Assembly: GCF_938045405.1 (NCBI RefSeq)
Contig: NZ_CALIMW010000212.1
Location: forward strand, 1-24,373
Source: an uncultured Campylobacter sp.
GTDB taxonomy: Bacteria > Campylobacterota > Campylobacteria > Campylobacterales > Campylobacteraceae
DNA length: 24,373 nt
Direction: 5' to 3'
A program made the translations under genes and the position numbers. A model generated the notes under the pieces. The model saw nothing but the letters and a program-made list of their open reading frames with translations. It made no database searches and was not told the origin of the DNA. The stretch's first letter is position 1. Every line of letters starts with the position of its first letter. Below, piece after piece: positions 1 through 7,212 of this stretch.

Positions 1-181
1 TGCAAGCGTTCATGTTTGCGATGTTTTGAGCTCTGAGCGTGCGCTCTAGCGCTTCGTAGAGCAGCCTGCCGATACCAAAAGCGTGCGCGTTTTGCGATAC
101 ATAAACGGAGCTTTCCGTCGACCAATCATATGCCGCTCGCTCTTTGAAAGCCGAAGCGTAGGCGTAGCCGAGGATTTGGCC

Positions 182-364
182 CGGTTTTAAATTTGCGCCG
201 CTTTGTTTTGCAGCGACGATTAAATTTGCACCGTTTCGTTTCGTCGCGGCGCTTGTGCGATCTCACGCTTCGTCTGCGGGCGAAATTTCACTCTCTGCGC
301 CAGCCGCGCTTGCGGAAATTTTAAAATTTTCATCTCGCTCATCGTTTGCGCCTGCCGCCTCGTC
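182..364 (-). other. Low-complexity in-frame insertion inside the acetyltransferase gene
   Basis: This segment separates two halves of a conserved GNAT domain that are normally adjacent. It encodes a mostly Ala/Glu/Ser/Asp-rich stretch (for example ISASAAGAESEISPADEA), the TGA stop, then a Lys/Asn/Ala-rich stretch that includes two GANL motifs. It contains one ATTTTAAAAT palindrome (318-327) and a 15-mer at 185-199 (minus-strand reading GGCGCAAATTTAAAA) that recurs in the GlyQ tail at 8194-8208. The boundaries are inferred from family knowledge and could move by a few codons. Confidence 0.6.
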
Positions 365-378
365 GCTTACGTAAGCGA
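363..378. repeat. 16-bp perfect palindrome at the edge of the acetyltransferase insertion
   Basis: TCGCTTACGTAAGCGA is its own reverse complement. On the minus strand it encodes part of LAYVSD, which is exactly where the conserved domain ends and the low-complexity insertion begins. It may be coincidental or a trace of how the segment entered. Confidence 0.6.
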
Positions 379-556
379 GCAGATAGTGGTATCTTTGCAG
401 CGTCTGCTCGATTTGCCCCGCAAATTCCGCGGCGCCGGGCACGTCGTATTCGAAGCTGATCGCCGTTTGCTTTACGTAAGGCGCGTAAATTTCAAGCAGT
501 GCCTCCGCATCTTGTGGCGTTGCGAGCCGCAGTTTTATCCGCATAAAATCTCCTTT

Positions 557-667
557 AAATTTAGCCGTTTTTGCATAATTTCAGTTTTAAGCTTATCTAA
601 ATTTACCGCCGCGACCAGCTTTTAAATTTAGCGGGAATTTTATCTCACGCGCAAAACGGCTAAATTT
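557..667. repeat. 15-bp perfect inverted repeat in the leader of the acetyltransferase gene
   Basis: AAATTTAGCCGTTTT at 557-571 is the exact reverse complement of AAAACGGCTAAATTT at 653-667. The arms are 81 nt apart and lie in the 174-nt gap between the YciI gene and the acetyltransferase gene. In a minus-strand transcript the inner arm ends 12 nt before the start codon and abuts the ribosome binding site, so the stem could mask it. No terminator-like T-run follows either arm. Confidence 0.6.
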
Positions 668-718
668 CAGAGGCGTGTTTGAGCGCGTAAATTTTAAAAT
701 TTAACCCGCGCAAGCCCT

Positions 719-1009
719 CTATTCGCCGAAAAGTCGCCAAAACTCGGGCGCAAATTTCGTCGGCGTAAATTCTATGATCTCGTATTTTGCGACGCCGTTT
801 TGGAAGAACGGATCTTGCGCGATGATCTCATCAAGCTCCGCGCGGTCTTTGGCGTTGATTAAGATGATGCCGCCGGTGCGAGGGACTTTGCGCCCCGAGC
901 AGATAAATTTATTTGCCGCATAAAATCGGTCTAAAAACGCGTTGTGCTCGTTGATGAAGCGATCGATTTCGCTAATTTCTTTAACGTAGGTGAGGTTTGC
1001 AATAAACAT
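719..1009 (-). CDS. YciI-like protein
   Basis: This is a 96-residue protein of the YciI/YCII dimeric alpha-beta fold family, small cytoplasmic proteins with mostly unknown reactions. The whole protein is the domain: a first strand MFIANLTYV, a helix holding the NEHNAFLDRFY region, the GGIILINAKDRAELDEII strand-helix, and the DPFFQNGVAKYEIIEFTP strand that is characteristic of the family. I chose the ATG at 1007-1009 because AAAGGAT lies just upstream and because the family normally begins with this first strand. A longer reading frame to 1057 adds 16 unconserved residues without a ribosome binding site. It lies between comEC and the acetyltransferase gene on the same strand. Its role here is unknown. 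Confidence 0.85.
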   Translation of the reverse strand: MFIANLTYVKEISEIDRFINEHNAFLDRFYAANKFICSGRKVPRTGGIILINAKDRAELDEIIAQDPFFQNGVAKYEIIEFTPTKFAPEFWRLFGE

Positions 1010-1088
1010 TTTGATCCTTTGTGAGATTTGAAGCGCGATTTTAGCATAAAATTCCAACGGATAAAATTCCCGCTGGAATTTTCGCGCG

Positions 1089-2342
1089 CTACGTTATAAA
1101 AAATATCGGCGACATTCCGATTATCGCGCAGCCAAGCGCTGCGTAGCGAAGCTTTATCGCAGCAAGCGCGCAGATGTTTGCAAGTGCGAAAAGAAGCGGC
1201 GGAATTTGTGCCTGAAAGCTCGGCAGAGCAAAGTTTAAAAACGCAAGCAGCGGCGTATCGAGCGCGCCGCCAAGCCCGAATAGATGCAAAAATATGCTTA
1301 GCGGATAAAAGATCACGAACACGTATCCTAGCGGCATGACGCTAAGCTGCTGCAGCGAAGTGGTCGGGAAGAAATAATAGACCTCTACGTTCATGCTGAG
1401 CCAAACGTAGAGGTTAAAAAGTATGACGTTCTGCCAGAGCTTAAATTTGGGCGCGAAGTGGTGCAGGTAGAGGAAAATATACAGCACGCCGAGGCAGGAG
1501 AAGTAAAATCCGATCGAAAAAGCTAGGTGCGGGAAAAATGCAAGCAGAAGCACGATCGTTAGGAAGAGGTTCGTAAATTTAAGTACGTAGAAATTTCGCA
1601 TCGCGAGGTAAAACCCCACGCAGCACATCGCAAGCGAGCGCAGAAAGCTCGGCGTAAAATCAAGCACGAAGAGATATCCGCTCATCAGCACGATCACAAA
1701 GACGCTAAGATCGCGCCTCGCGCTGCGGTACGGAAAGTAGCGATCCTGAAAATAGCGGTAGATCGGCATTGCAAGCAGAAAGACCGTGCTAAAGATAATG
1801 CCCAGATGAAAGCCGCTGATCGAGATGATGTGCGCTATGCCCCAGTTCGTCACGCTAGCGCGCAGCGGTTTTGAAATTTCGGTCGCAAAATACAGCGCGG
1901 AGTAAAGATCCGCCGTCATCTCATCTTCGTGTTGGGCGCGAACGAAGCTTATCGCGCGCCATTTTGCCCCAGAAGGTGCGGTCTCAGCTGAAATTTTAAA
2001 ATTTGGCGCGTAAAAGCGCTGCTTTAAAAAATCCAAAAATTTTACGTTTTTGGTTACGATGCCGATATTTACGCGCGCGAAGCGGTGAAATTCCCGCCCG
2101 AGCCCGGTAGTCGTGTAGAGGGTGAAATCCGCCGTTTTGAGCTTTAGCACCGTGTAGGTGCGGCCGCGCTCGTTGGTTTTGGCGTAGGCGTTTAGAATTT
2201 GCGCGTCGTAAAAAGCGTAGTTTTTCGCGCGAAATTCTCTGAATTCATAAAATTTAAGACCTAAATTTAGCGATAAAATTCCAAGCAAAATGAGCAGAAA
2301 GTATAAAATTTCACGTTTGCGATAAAAGAGTTGAAGCTTCAC
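1089..2342 (-). CDS. comEC: ComEC/Rec2-family competence membrane protein (short form)
   Basis: This 417-residue polytopic protein belongs to the family that forms the inner-membrane DNA uptake channel in natural transformation. An N-terminal transmembrane helix (about residues 12-30) is followed by a soluble beta-rich region (about 45-105). The competence domain then starts with GIAHIISISGFHLG (about 168-181, the family's HxxxISGxH signature) and continues with several hydrophobic helices to the C-terminus. The C-terminal metallo-beta-lactamase domain of larger ComEC proteins is absent, as I recall for other Campylobacterales. The start is GTG at 2340-2342 with only a weak upstream purine stretch. 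Residues 114-124 (NFKISAETAPS) resemble the acetyltransferase insertion in wording and contain an ATTTTAAAAT palindrome. Confidence 0.88.
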   Translation of the reverse strand: MKLQLFYRKREILYFLLILLGILSLNLGLKFYEFREFRAKNYAFYDAQILNAYAKTNERGRTYTVLKLKTADFTLYTTTGLGREFHRFARVNIGIVTKNVKFLDFLKQRFYAPNFKISAETAPSGAKWRAISFVRAQHEDEMTADLYSALYFATEISKPLRASVTNWGIAHIISISGFHLGIIFSTVFLLAMPIYRYFQDRYFPYRSARRDLSVFVIVLMSGYLFVLDFTPSFLRSLAMCCVGFYLAMRNFYVLKFTNLFLTIVLLLAFFPHLAFSIGFYFSCLGVLYIFLYLHHFAPKFKLWQNVILFNLYVWLSMNVEVYYFFPTTSLQQLSVMPLGYVFVIFYPLSIFLHLFGLGGALDTPLLAFLNFALPSFQAQIPPLLFALANICALAAIKLRYAALGCAIIGMSPIFFIT

Positions 2343-2426
2343 GGGTCGGGATCTGAGCGGTATTTAAGTTCGTGCGACGGAATTTTAAAAGCTCGCGCGC
2401 GGCAAAATTCTAAAATTCCAAGGCTC

Positions 2427-2466
2427 TATGCCGCACCGTCTCGTAAAAACCGGGCGGCGCGGCATA
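2427..2466. repeat. 8-bp inverted repeat between glnA and comEC
   Basis: TATGCCGC at 2427-2434 pairs with GCGGCATA at 2459-2466, and an inner CCG/CGG can extend the stem. It sits just beyond the glnA stop codon on the minus strand. No T-run follows, so it is at best a 3' end-protecting hairpin or a factor-dependent terminator. Confidence 0.4.
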
Positions 2467-2475
2467 AATTTGGTC

Positions 2476-3903
2476 TTAGCACGAATAATTCGTAGCAAAC
2501 TCAAACGGCGTAGGGCGCGCCTCGTAAGGCCAAACCTGCGTTTCAAATTTAAAATGCTGATAGGTCTCGATAAAAAGCTCGCTCATTATCGGGCGCAGAT
2601 ACTCGTTGTCGCGGATCACCGCCTCTAGGCTGCCGCGAAGCGTGTGCGGAAGCTGTTCGATGCCGCGCTCGCGGATCTCGTCTAGGTGCAGTTTGAATAA
2701 ATTCTCATCCATCGGCCCCACCGGCTCGGTTTTGTTTTTGATGCCGTCGATTCCCGCCATCAGCATCGCCGCGAACGCCAAATACGGGCACGCCGTGCTA
2801 TCGGGGAAGCGCATCTCTGCACGCACGGAGTTCTCGCCGCTGCCGTAAGGGATACGGATCGAAGCGGAGCGGTTTTGGCTCGAATAAGTTAGAATGGACG
2901 GCGCCTCAAAGCCCGGGATCAGGCGCTTGTAGCTGTTGGTACTCGGGTTCGTAAACGCCGCGACGCTGCGCGCATGCTTTAGCACGCCGCCGATGTACCA
3001 CCTCGCCGCGTCGCTTAAATTTGCGTAGTTGCCCTTTTTGTAAAAGATATTTTTGCCCTTTTTCCAGATCGATTGGTGCACGTGCATTCCGCTGCCGTTA
3101 TCGCCGTAGAGCGGCTTTGGCATAAAGGTCGCGGTCTTGCCGTTTAGGTGCGCGACCATCTTTACGACGTATTTGTATTTTTGCACATTGTCGGCGGCTT
3201 CGACGAGGGTGCCGTATTTAACGCCGATCTCACCCTGTCCTTGCGCTACTTCGTGGTGGCAGATGAAGGTCTCAAGCCCGATCTGCTCAAGTACCTTTAG
3301 CATCTCGGCGCGCAGATCGACCATCGAATCGACGGGCTGGACGGGGAAGTAGCCGCCCTTTACGCCCGGGCGGTGACCGCTATTAAAGCCGTCTTTGTAG
3401 TTTTTGCCGCTGTTCCAATGCCCCTCTTCGGTATCCACCTTAAACATCGCGCAGTTCATATCGTCGATGATCTTTACGTCGTCGAAAACGAAAAACTCAT
3501 TCTCCGGTCCGAAGTAGCAGGTATCTCCAAGACCCGTGGTTTGCAGAAACTGCTCGGCTTTTTTAGCGATAGAGCGCGGGCATTTTTCGTAAAGCTCGTT
3601 TTTGTAGATGTCGTAAACGTCGCAGATGACGATGATCGTCACGTCAGCGGTGAATGGATCCAAAAACGCCGTTTGCACGTCGGGCTTTAGCATCATATCG
3701 GATTTATCGATCGGCTGCCACGCCGCTACCGAGCTCGCGTCGAACGGAATTCCGTCGGCGAAGTCCTTCGGCAGGCGCTTGTAGTTGTAAGCGACGTGGT
3801 GCCAGGTACCCTTTAGATCGGTAAATCTAAAATCCACGAACTCGACCTCGTTTTCATCGCAAAATTTAAAAAATTCCTTCACGTCATTAACAAATTTTCC
3901 CAT
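2476..3903 (-). CDS. glnA: Glutamine synthetase, type I
   Basis: This enzyme makes glutamine from glutamate, ammonia and ATP, and is the main ammonium-assimilation step. At 475 residues it has the normal GSI length. The beta-grasp domain lies at about 15-100, and the catalytic barrel contains GPENEFF (132-138), GMHVHQS (272-278), NPSTNSYKRLIPGFEAP (319-335) and RIPYGSGENSVRAEMRFPD. At the usual adenylylation site the sequence is NLFKL (401-405): Phe403 replaces the Tyr, so control by adenylylation is not possible. H. pylori GlnA is described with the same change. I chose the ATG at 3901-3903, which has an AAAGGAA ribosome binding site 5 nt upstream; the frame extends 14 codons further but without conserved sequence. 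Confidence 0.97.
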   Translation of the reverse strand: MGKFVNDVKEFFKFCDENEVEFVDFRFTDLKGTWHHVAYNYKRLPKDFADGIPFDASSVAAWQPIDKSDMMLKPDVQTAFLDPFTADVTIIVICDVYDIYKNELYEKCPRSIAKKAEQFLQTTGLGDTCYFGPENEFFVFDDVKIIDDMNCAMFKVDTEEGHWNSGKNYKDGFNSGHRPGVKGGYFPVQPVDSMVDLRAEMLKVLEQIGLETFICHHEVAQGQGEIGVKYGTLVEAADNVQKYKYVVKMVAHLNGKTATFMPKPLYGDNGSGMHVHQSIWKKGKNIFYKKGNYANLSDAARWYIGGVLKHARSVAAFTNPSTNSYKRLIPGFEAPSILTYSSQNRSASIRIPYGSGENSVRAEMRFPDSTACPYLAFAAMLMAGIDGIKNKTEPVGPMDENLFKLHLDEIRERGIEQLPHTLRGSLEAVIRDNEYLRPIMSELFIETYQHFKFETQVWPYEARPTPFEFATNYSC

Positions 3904-4086
3904 ATTTTTCCTTTTTTCCGCCCGTATTCGGGCTAAATTTAACAACGGATTTTAACATTATTTAGTTGAAATTCGACTTTATCTGCGCCGTTTTGCGCGC
4001 CGCGATTTTTAAAATTTTGCACCGCCGAAAATTTTAAAATTTCTCGCCGCCGCGCCTTTTTAAATTTAAAGTCGGCCGCCGTAAAT

Positions 4087-4875
4087 TTACGCCAGACTTA
4101 CAAACTGCCGCTCGCGATTTTTGAAAACGGCGATCCGCTCGTAGCCGAACTCGCGCGCTTTGGCGTAAATTTTATCGTAATTTAGCGCCACTTGAGCTAC
4201 CGAGTGCGCGTCCGAGCTAAGCGTGATCGGCACGTCCGCATCCGCGAGCATCTGCAAGAGCGCGTCGCTTGGATAAATTTCATTCGCGGGCTTGCGAAGC
4301 CCCGCGGAGTTTAGCTCCACGACGATGCCGCTTTTTTTGATCGCGTTTATCGCGCCGCCCGCTAAAACTCTGATATCTTTTTTCGGAGTAAATTTAAAAA
4401 TTTTAATCAGATCCATGTGCCCTAAAATGTCGAATTTGCCGCTTTTGCACAGCGCGCAGATCAGCGCAAAGTATTCGCGATAAACGTCGTCTATTTCGCG
4501 CCCGCTCCACTGATCTAAAAATTCCTCGTTATCAAAGCCCCAGTTGTTTAAAAAATGCACCGAGCCGATGAGATAATCAACCTCGCGCGCGAAAATCCGC
4601 TCATCCATTAGCTCCCGTTTCGTCATAAAATCGACCTCGTATCCCAGCCGCACGTCGATCCGCTCGCTAAACTCATCTCGCAGATCCCTAATCATCCGCT
4701 CGTAAAGCTCCATCTGCTCGAAGCTCATTCGGTATTTTTGATCGAAGTTCATCGGCGCGTGATCCGCAAAGCCGAAAATTTCTATGCCTCGTGCGATCGC
4801 CGCTTCCAAATACTGTCGCGGCTCGCCGTTAGCGTGGTTGCAAAGATAGGTGTGGTTGTGTAGATCGGCTCGCAT
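4087..4875 (-). CDS. PHP-domain phosphatase, HisJ/histidinol-phosphatase-like
   Basis: This is a 262-residue PHP-family metal-dependent phosphoesterase. The N-terminal HNH motif (residues 6-8), FADHAP, the GYEVDF strand, GSVHF, DILGHMDLIK, VELNSAG and SSDAH near the C-terminus are the expected metal-binding elements in the expected order. The size and motif set best fit HisJ-type histidinol-phosphate phosphatase, but no his genes are in the window and other PHP phosphatases look similar, so the substrate is inferred. The ATG at 4873-4875 is preferred over the TTG directly before it because the AAGGAG ribosome binding site is then 6 nt away. It probably heads the leftward group PHP-glnA-comEC-yciI, although glnA has a 183-nt upstream gap that may hold its own promoter. 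Confidence 0.85.
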   Translation of the reverse strand: MRADLHNHTYLCNHANGEPRQYLEAAIARGIEIFGFADHAPMNFDQKYRMSFEQMELYERMIRDLRDEFSERIDVRLGYEVDFMTKRELMDERIFAREVDYLIGSVHFLNNWGFDNEEFLDQWSGREIDDVYREYFALICALCKSGKFDILGHMDLIKIFKFTPKKDIRVLAGGAINAIKKSGIVVELNSAGLRKPANEIYPSDALLQMLADADVPITLSSDAHSVAQVALNYDKIYAKAREFGYERIAVFKNRERQFVSLA

Positions 4876-4905
4876 CAACTGCTCCTTAAATAAAATTTTG
4901 GCTAA

Positions 4906-4918
4906 ATTGTAGTAAAAT
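4906..4918. promoter_or_regulatory. Back-to-back -10 elements of divergent promoters (PHP gene and U32 gene)
   Basis: On the minus strand TACAAT (4906-4911) lies 31 nt before the PHP start codon. On the plus strand TAAAAT, within TAGTAAAAT (4910-4918), lies 22 nt before the U32 start codon. Campylobacter sigma-70 promoters rely mainly on the -10 box. The two boxes are adjacent, so the promoters would exclude one another. The call rests on motif and position only. Confidence 0.4.
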
Positions 4919-4940
4919 CGCGCTTAAAAAATCACTAGGA

Positions 4941-6209
4941 ATGTATTTGAAAAAACCCGAACTCTTAGCTCCTGCTGGGAATTTAACGAAACTAAAAATC
5001 GCCCTGGCTTACGGCGCGGACGCCGTGTATGCAAGCACGGGCTCATTTTCGCTGCGCCAGCGAAGCGCGAAGGAATTTAGCAAGGAAAGCTTCGCGCAGG
5101 GCGTCGCGTACGCGCACGAGCGCGGTAAGAAGCTATATGCGACCGTAAACGGCTTTGCGACCAACGGCCAGCTAGGAAACATCGAAAGGCATTTGGAATT
5201 TCTTCGCGATTTGCGCGTGGATGGAATTTTAATCGCCACTTTAGGCGTCGCAAACCTTGCGCGAGCCGTAGCGCCTGAGATTCCGATCCACGTCTCCACC
5301 CAAGCTAACGTGCTAAATTATCTGGATGCGCAGGTTTGGGCGGAGTTGGGCGCCGTTCGCATCGTCGCGGCGCGTGAGATGACGCTCAAAGACGCCGTGG
5401 AGATCAAGGATAAAATTCCAAATCTGCAGATCGAAATTTTCGTGCACGGCTCGATGTGTTTCGCATATAGCGGACGCTGTCTTGTTAGCGCGGTGCAAAG
5501 CGGGCGCTTCAGCAACCGCGGAAGCTGCGCGAACGACTGTAGATTTAACTACGAGCTTTATGCGAAAAATCCCGAAACCAGCGCGCTTTTCCGCTTGCAA
5601 GAGCGCGAAGGGGAGGGCACTTTCGTAATGAATGCGAAGGATCTTAGCCTCATTTCGCACGTGCAAAAGATCATGCAAACGGGCGCGATCGACAGCTTCA
5701 AAATCGAAGGGCGCACCAAGAGCGAATACTACGTCGCATGCGCCACGAATGCCTACCGCGCGGCGATCGACGATGCCGCGAGCGATAAATTTGAGGCCCG
5801 TGTTTACGAGCGCGAGATTGCGACGCTTAAAAACCGCGGCTTTAGCGACGGATATTTGATAAAGCGCCCGTACGAGCGAGAGGATACGCAAAATTTAGAC
5901 CGCAGCATCGAGCTTGGCACGCATCAGGTCTGCGCGATCTCGCAGGACGGCGAGTTTATAAGCGTCAAAGATAAAATTTTGCCAGGCGTTTCGTATGAAA
6001 TTTTCGCTCCGCGCGGCTTTGAAATTTGCGCTTGCGATAATGAGATCGGCGAAATTTTTGAGCTTGACGGCAAGCCGTATTTAAAATTTAAGAGGCTGCA
6101 AAGCCGCAGCGGTAAGGAATTTGGCGAGATTCACAGCGGCAATCTAAATGAGATTAAGCTGCCCGCGAAGCTCGCGGAGTTTTGCTTTTTAAGAAAGGAG
6201 ATGGAATGA
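4941..6209 (+). CDS. U32-family protein, TrhP (YegQ)-like tRNA hydroxylation factor
   Basis: This 422-residue protein has the U32 opening PELLAPAGNLTKLKIALAYG and the signature region at about 168-204 with four cysteines, C173, C180, C196 and C200, spaced as in the Fe-S-binding U32 proteins (HGSMC..SGRC..GSC..DCR). The GTFVMNAKDLSLI and DSFKIEGRTKSEYYVA stretches and a small C-terminal beta domain fit TrhP, which takes part in prephenate-dependent 5-hydroxylation of tRNA uridine 34. Older annotation of such genes as 'protease/collagenase PrtC' reflects a historical name. The tRNA assignment is by family resemblance; RlhA-like rRNA hydroxylation is the main alternative. Its TGA overlaps the purE ATG (ATGA). 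Confidence 0.85.
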   Translation: MYLKKPELLAPAGNLTKLKIALAYGADAVYASTGSFSLRQRSAKEFSKESFAQGVAYAHERGKKLYATVNGFATNGQLGNIERHLEFLRDLRVDGILIATLGVANLARAVAPEIPIHVSTQANVLNYLDAQVWAELGAVRIVAAREMTLKDAVEIKDKIPNLQIEIFVHGSMCFAYSGRCLVSAVQSGRFSNRGSCANDCRFNYELYAKNPETSALFRLQEREGEGTFVMNAKDLSLISHVQKIMQTGAIDSFKIEGRTKSEYYVACATNAYRAAIDDAASDKFEARVYEREIATLKNRGFSDGYLIKRPYEREDTQNLDRSIELGTHQVCAISQDGEFISVKDKILPGVSYEIFAPRGFEICACDNEIGEIFELDGKPYLKFKRLQSRSGKEFGEIHSGNLNEIKLPAKLAEFCFLRKEME

Positions 6210-6706
6210 AATTTGTTTCTATAATAATGGGCTCAAAGAGCGATTACGAGGTCGTTTACGAGGCGGCTAAAATTTTAAACGAATTCGGCGCGCCGTACGA
6301 GATGATCGTATCTTCGGCACACCGAAGCCCCGCCCGCACGGCTAAATACGTCGCGGACGCCGAGAAAAAGGGCGCGCAGGTTTTCATCTGCGCGGCGGGC
6401 ATGGCGGCGCATCTTGCGGGCGCGGTCGCTGCGAATACGACCAAGCCGGTGCTGGGCGTCCCGCTCGGCGGCAGCGCGCTTAGCGGCGTAGATGCGCTGT
6501 ATTCGACCGTGCAGATGCCTGCGGGTATCCCCGTCGCGACGCTTGCGATCGGCAAGGCGGGTGCAAAAAACGCGGCGTATCTGGCGGTGCAAATTTTAGC
6601 TTTAAGCGACGAGGTGCTAAGCTCGAAGCTAAAGGCGGATCGCGCCGCAAAAGCGGAGGCGCTAAAAAAGGACTCCGAGCAGATTGAAGTGCTGCTTGAG
6701 GGCTAG
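6206..6706 (+). CDS. purE: N5-carboxyaminoimidazole ribonucleotide mutase
   Basis: PurE moves the carboxyl group of N5-CAIR to carbon to give CAIR in de novo purine synthesis. The 166 residues cover the complete family: MGSKSD (8-13) binds the phosphate, SSAHRSP (36-42, His39) supplies the catalytic histidine, followed by ICAAGMAAHLAG and GVPLGGSALSGVDAL. The AAGGAG at 6195-6200 serves the ATG at 6206, which overlaps the U32 stop codon by 4 bp, so translation is probably coupled. An in-frame TTG at 6182 would leave the ribosome binding site inside the gene and is unlikely. No purK is in the window. Confidence 0.96.
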   Translation: MKFVSIIMGSKSDYEVVYEAAKILNEFGAPYEMIVSSAHRSPARTAKYVADAEKKGAQVFICAAGMAAHLAGAVAANTTKPVLGVPLGGSALSGVDALYSTVQMPAGIPVATLAIGKAGAKNAAYLAVQILALSDEVLSSKLKADRAAKAEALKKDSEQIEVLLEG

Positions 6707-6709
6707 GCT

Positions 6710-7210
6710 TTGAAAATTTTAAAATTGCGCGAGAGCTTTGAAATTTGCGGCTTAAAGACTCGCACGAATAACGCGGATGAGATTAGCGGGCGAGGGGCGA
6801 TCGCAAATTTGTGGGGCGAGTTTTTAAAATTTAACGCTAGCAGAAGCAGCGCTGCGAAAAGTGAAATTTACGCCGCATATTACGACTACGAAAACGGCGC
6901 ACAGGGCGAATACTCCGTGCTAATAGGTACTTGCTCGAAGGAACAGCACCATAAAGAAAGCCACGACGAAGCTTGCAAATCCGCAAATCAGTGCTGTAAA
7001 AATGAGCACGATGAAACCTGCGATAAATTACGTATCGAAGCGGGCGATTACGCGGTTTTTGATTTTGCGAACGAGCCTACGAGAACTGGCGAATGCTCGG
7101 CTGAAATTTGGAAATTTTTTGAAAGTTCGAAGCTTCAAAGAGCCTTTAAAATAGACTTTGAAAAGCACTCGGAAGATAAAATTGAAATTTACATATCGAT
7201 AAAAGGATAA
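6710..7210 (+). CDS. GyrI-like/effector-binding domain protein with a His/Cys-rich insertion
   Basis: This 166-residue protein starts at TTG, 3 nt after purE, with a GAGG ribosome binding site; it has no internal methionine. The N-terminal FEICGLKTRTNN, the IANLWGEFLKF helix, YAAYYDYENGAQGEYSVLIG, and then IEAGDYAVFDFAN and EIWKFFESS follow the strand-helix-strand pattern of the GyrI-like/AraC effector-binding (SOUL-like) fold. Residues 75-106, between the two halves, are a hydrophilic segment with 5 Cys and 4 His that I do not expect in the family. As I recall, C. jejuni has a short hypothetical gene at the same place between purE and glyQ. The ligand is unknown. There is no DNA-binding domain, so it is not itself an AraC-type regulator. 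Confidence 0.7.
   Translation: MKILKLRESFEICGLKTRTNNADEISGRGAIANLWGEFLKFNASRSSAAKSEIYAAYYDYENGAQGEYSVLIGTCSKEQHHKESHDEACKSANQCCKNEHDETCDKLRIEAGDYAVFDFANEPTRTGECSAEIWKFFESSKLQRAFKIDFEKHSEDKIEIYISIKG
6932..7027 (+). other. His/Cys-rich in-frame insertion in the GyrI-like protein
   Basis: Residues 75-106 contain C75, H80, H81, H85, C89, C95, C96, H100 and C104 among Lys/Glu/Asp/Asn. The segment lies between a strand ending VLIG and the strand beginning IEAGDYAVF, where family members have a short loop. The spacing of Cys and His would suit metal binding, but no known zinc motif is matched. Confidence 0.5.
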
Positions 7211-7212
7211 AA

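Larger units (their letters stand above)
1..544 (-). pseudogene. PAT-like GNAT acetyltransferase gene, interrupted by an in-frame TGA and cut by the window edge
   Basis: The N-terminal 60 codons (LATPQDAEALLEIYAPYV, later RYHYLLAY) are typical of phosphinothricin/methionine sulfone-type N-acetyltransferases. Reading stops at a TGA at 263-265 (codon 94). Beyond it, in the same frame, translation resumes the conserved domain: GQILGYAYASAFKERAAYDW and, near position 60, the acetyl-CoA-binding region FGIGRLLYEALE. In the family LLAYV is followed almost at once by GxILGYAY, so codons 61-121 are an extra segment of about 60 codons, and the stop lies inside it. The start ATG (542-544) has a good AAAGGAG ribosome binding site. 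The 3' end lies outside the window. The gene could be a recently dead pseudogene, a read-through product or a sequencing error; the downstream half has no other disruption within the window. Confidence 0.8.

Noticed and set aside
263..265. TGA read as selenocysteine
   Set aside because: It lies in a low-complexity insert outside the catalytic fold, GNAT enzymes do not use selenocysteine, and no convincing recoding hairpin was found just downstream.
5313..5891. 192-codon open frame on the minus strand
   Set aside because: It lies wholly inside the U32 gene, is Arg/Ala-rich as expected of an antisense shadow in GC-richer coding DNA, and has no family motif.
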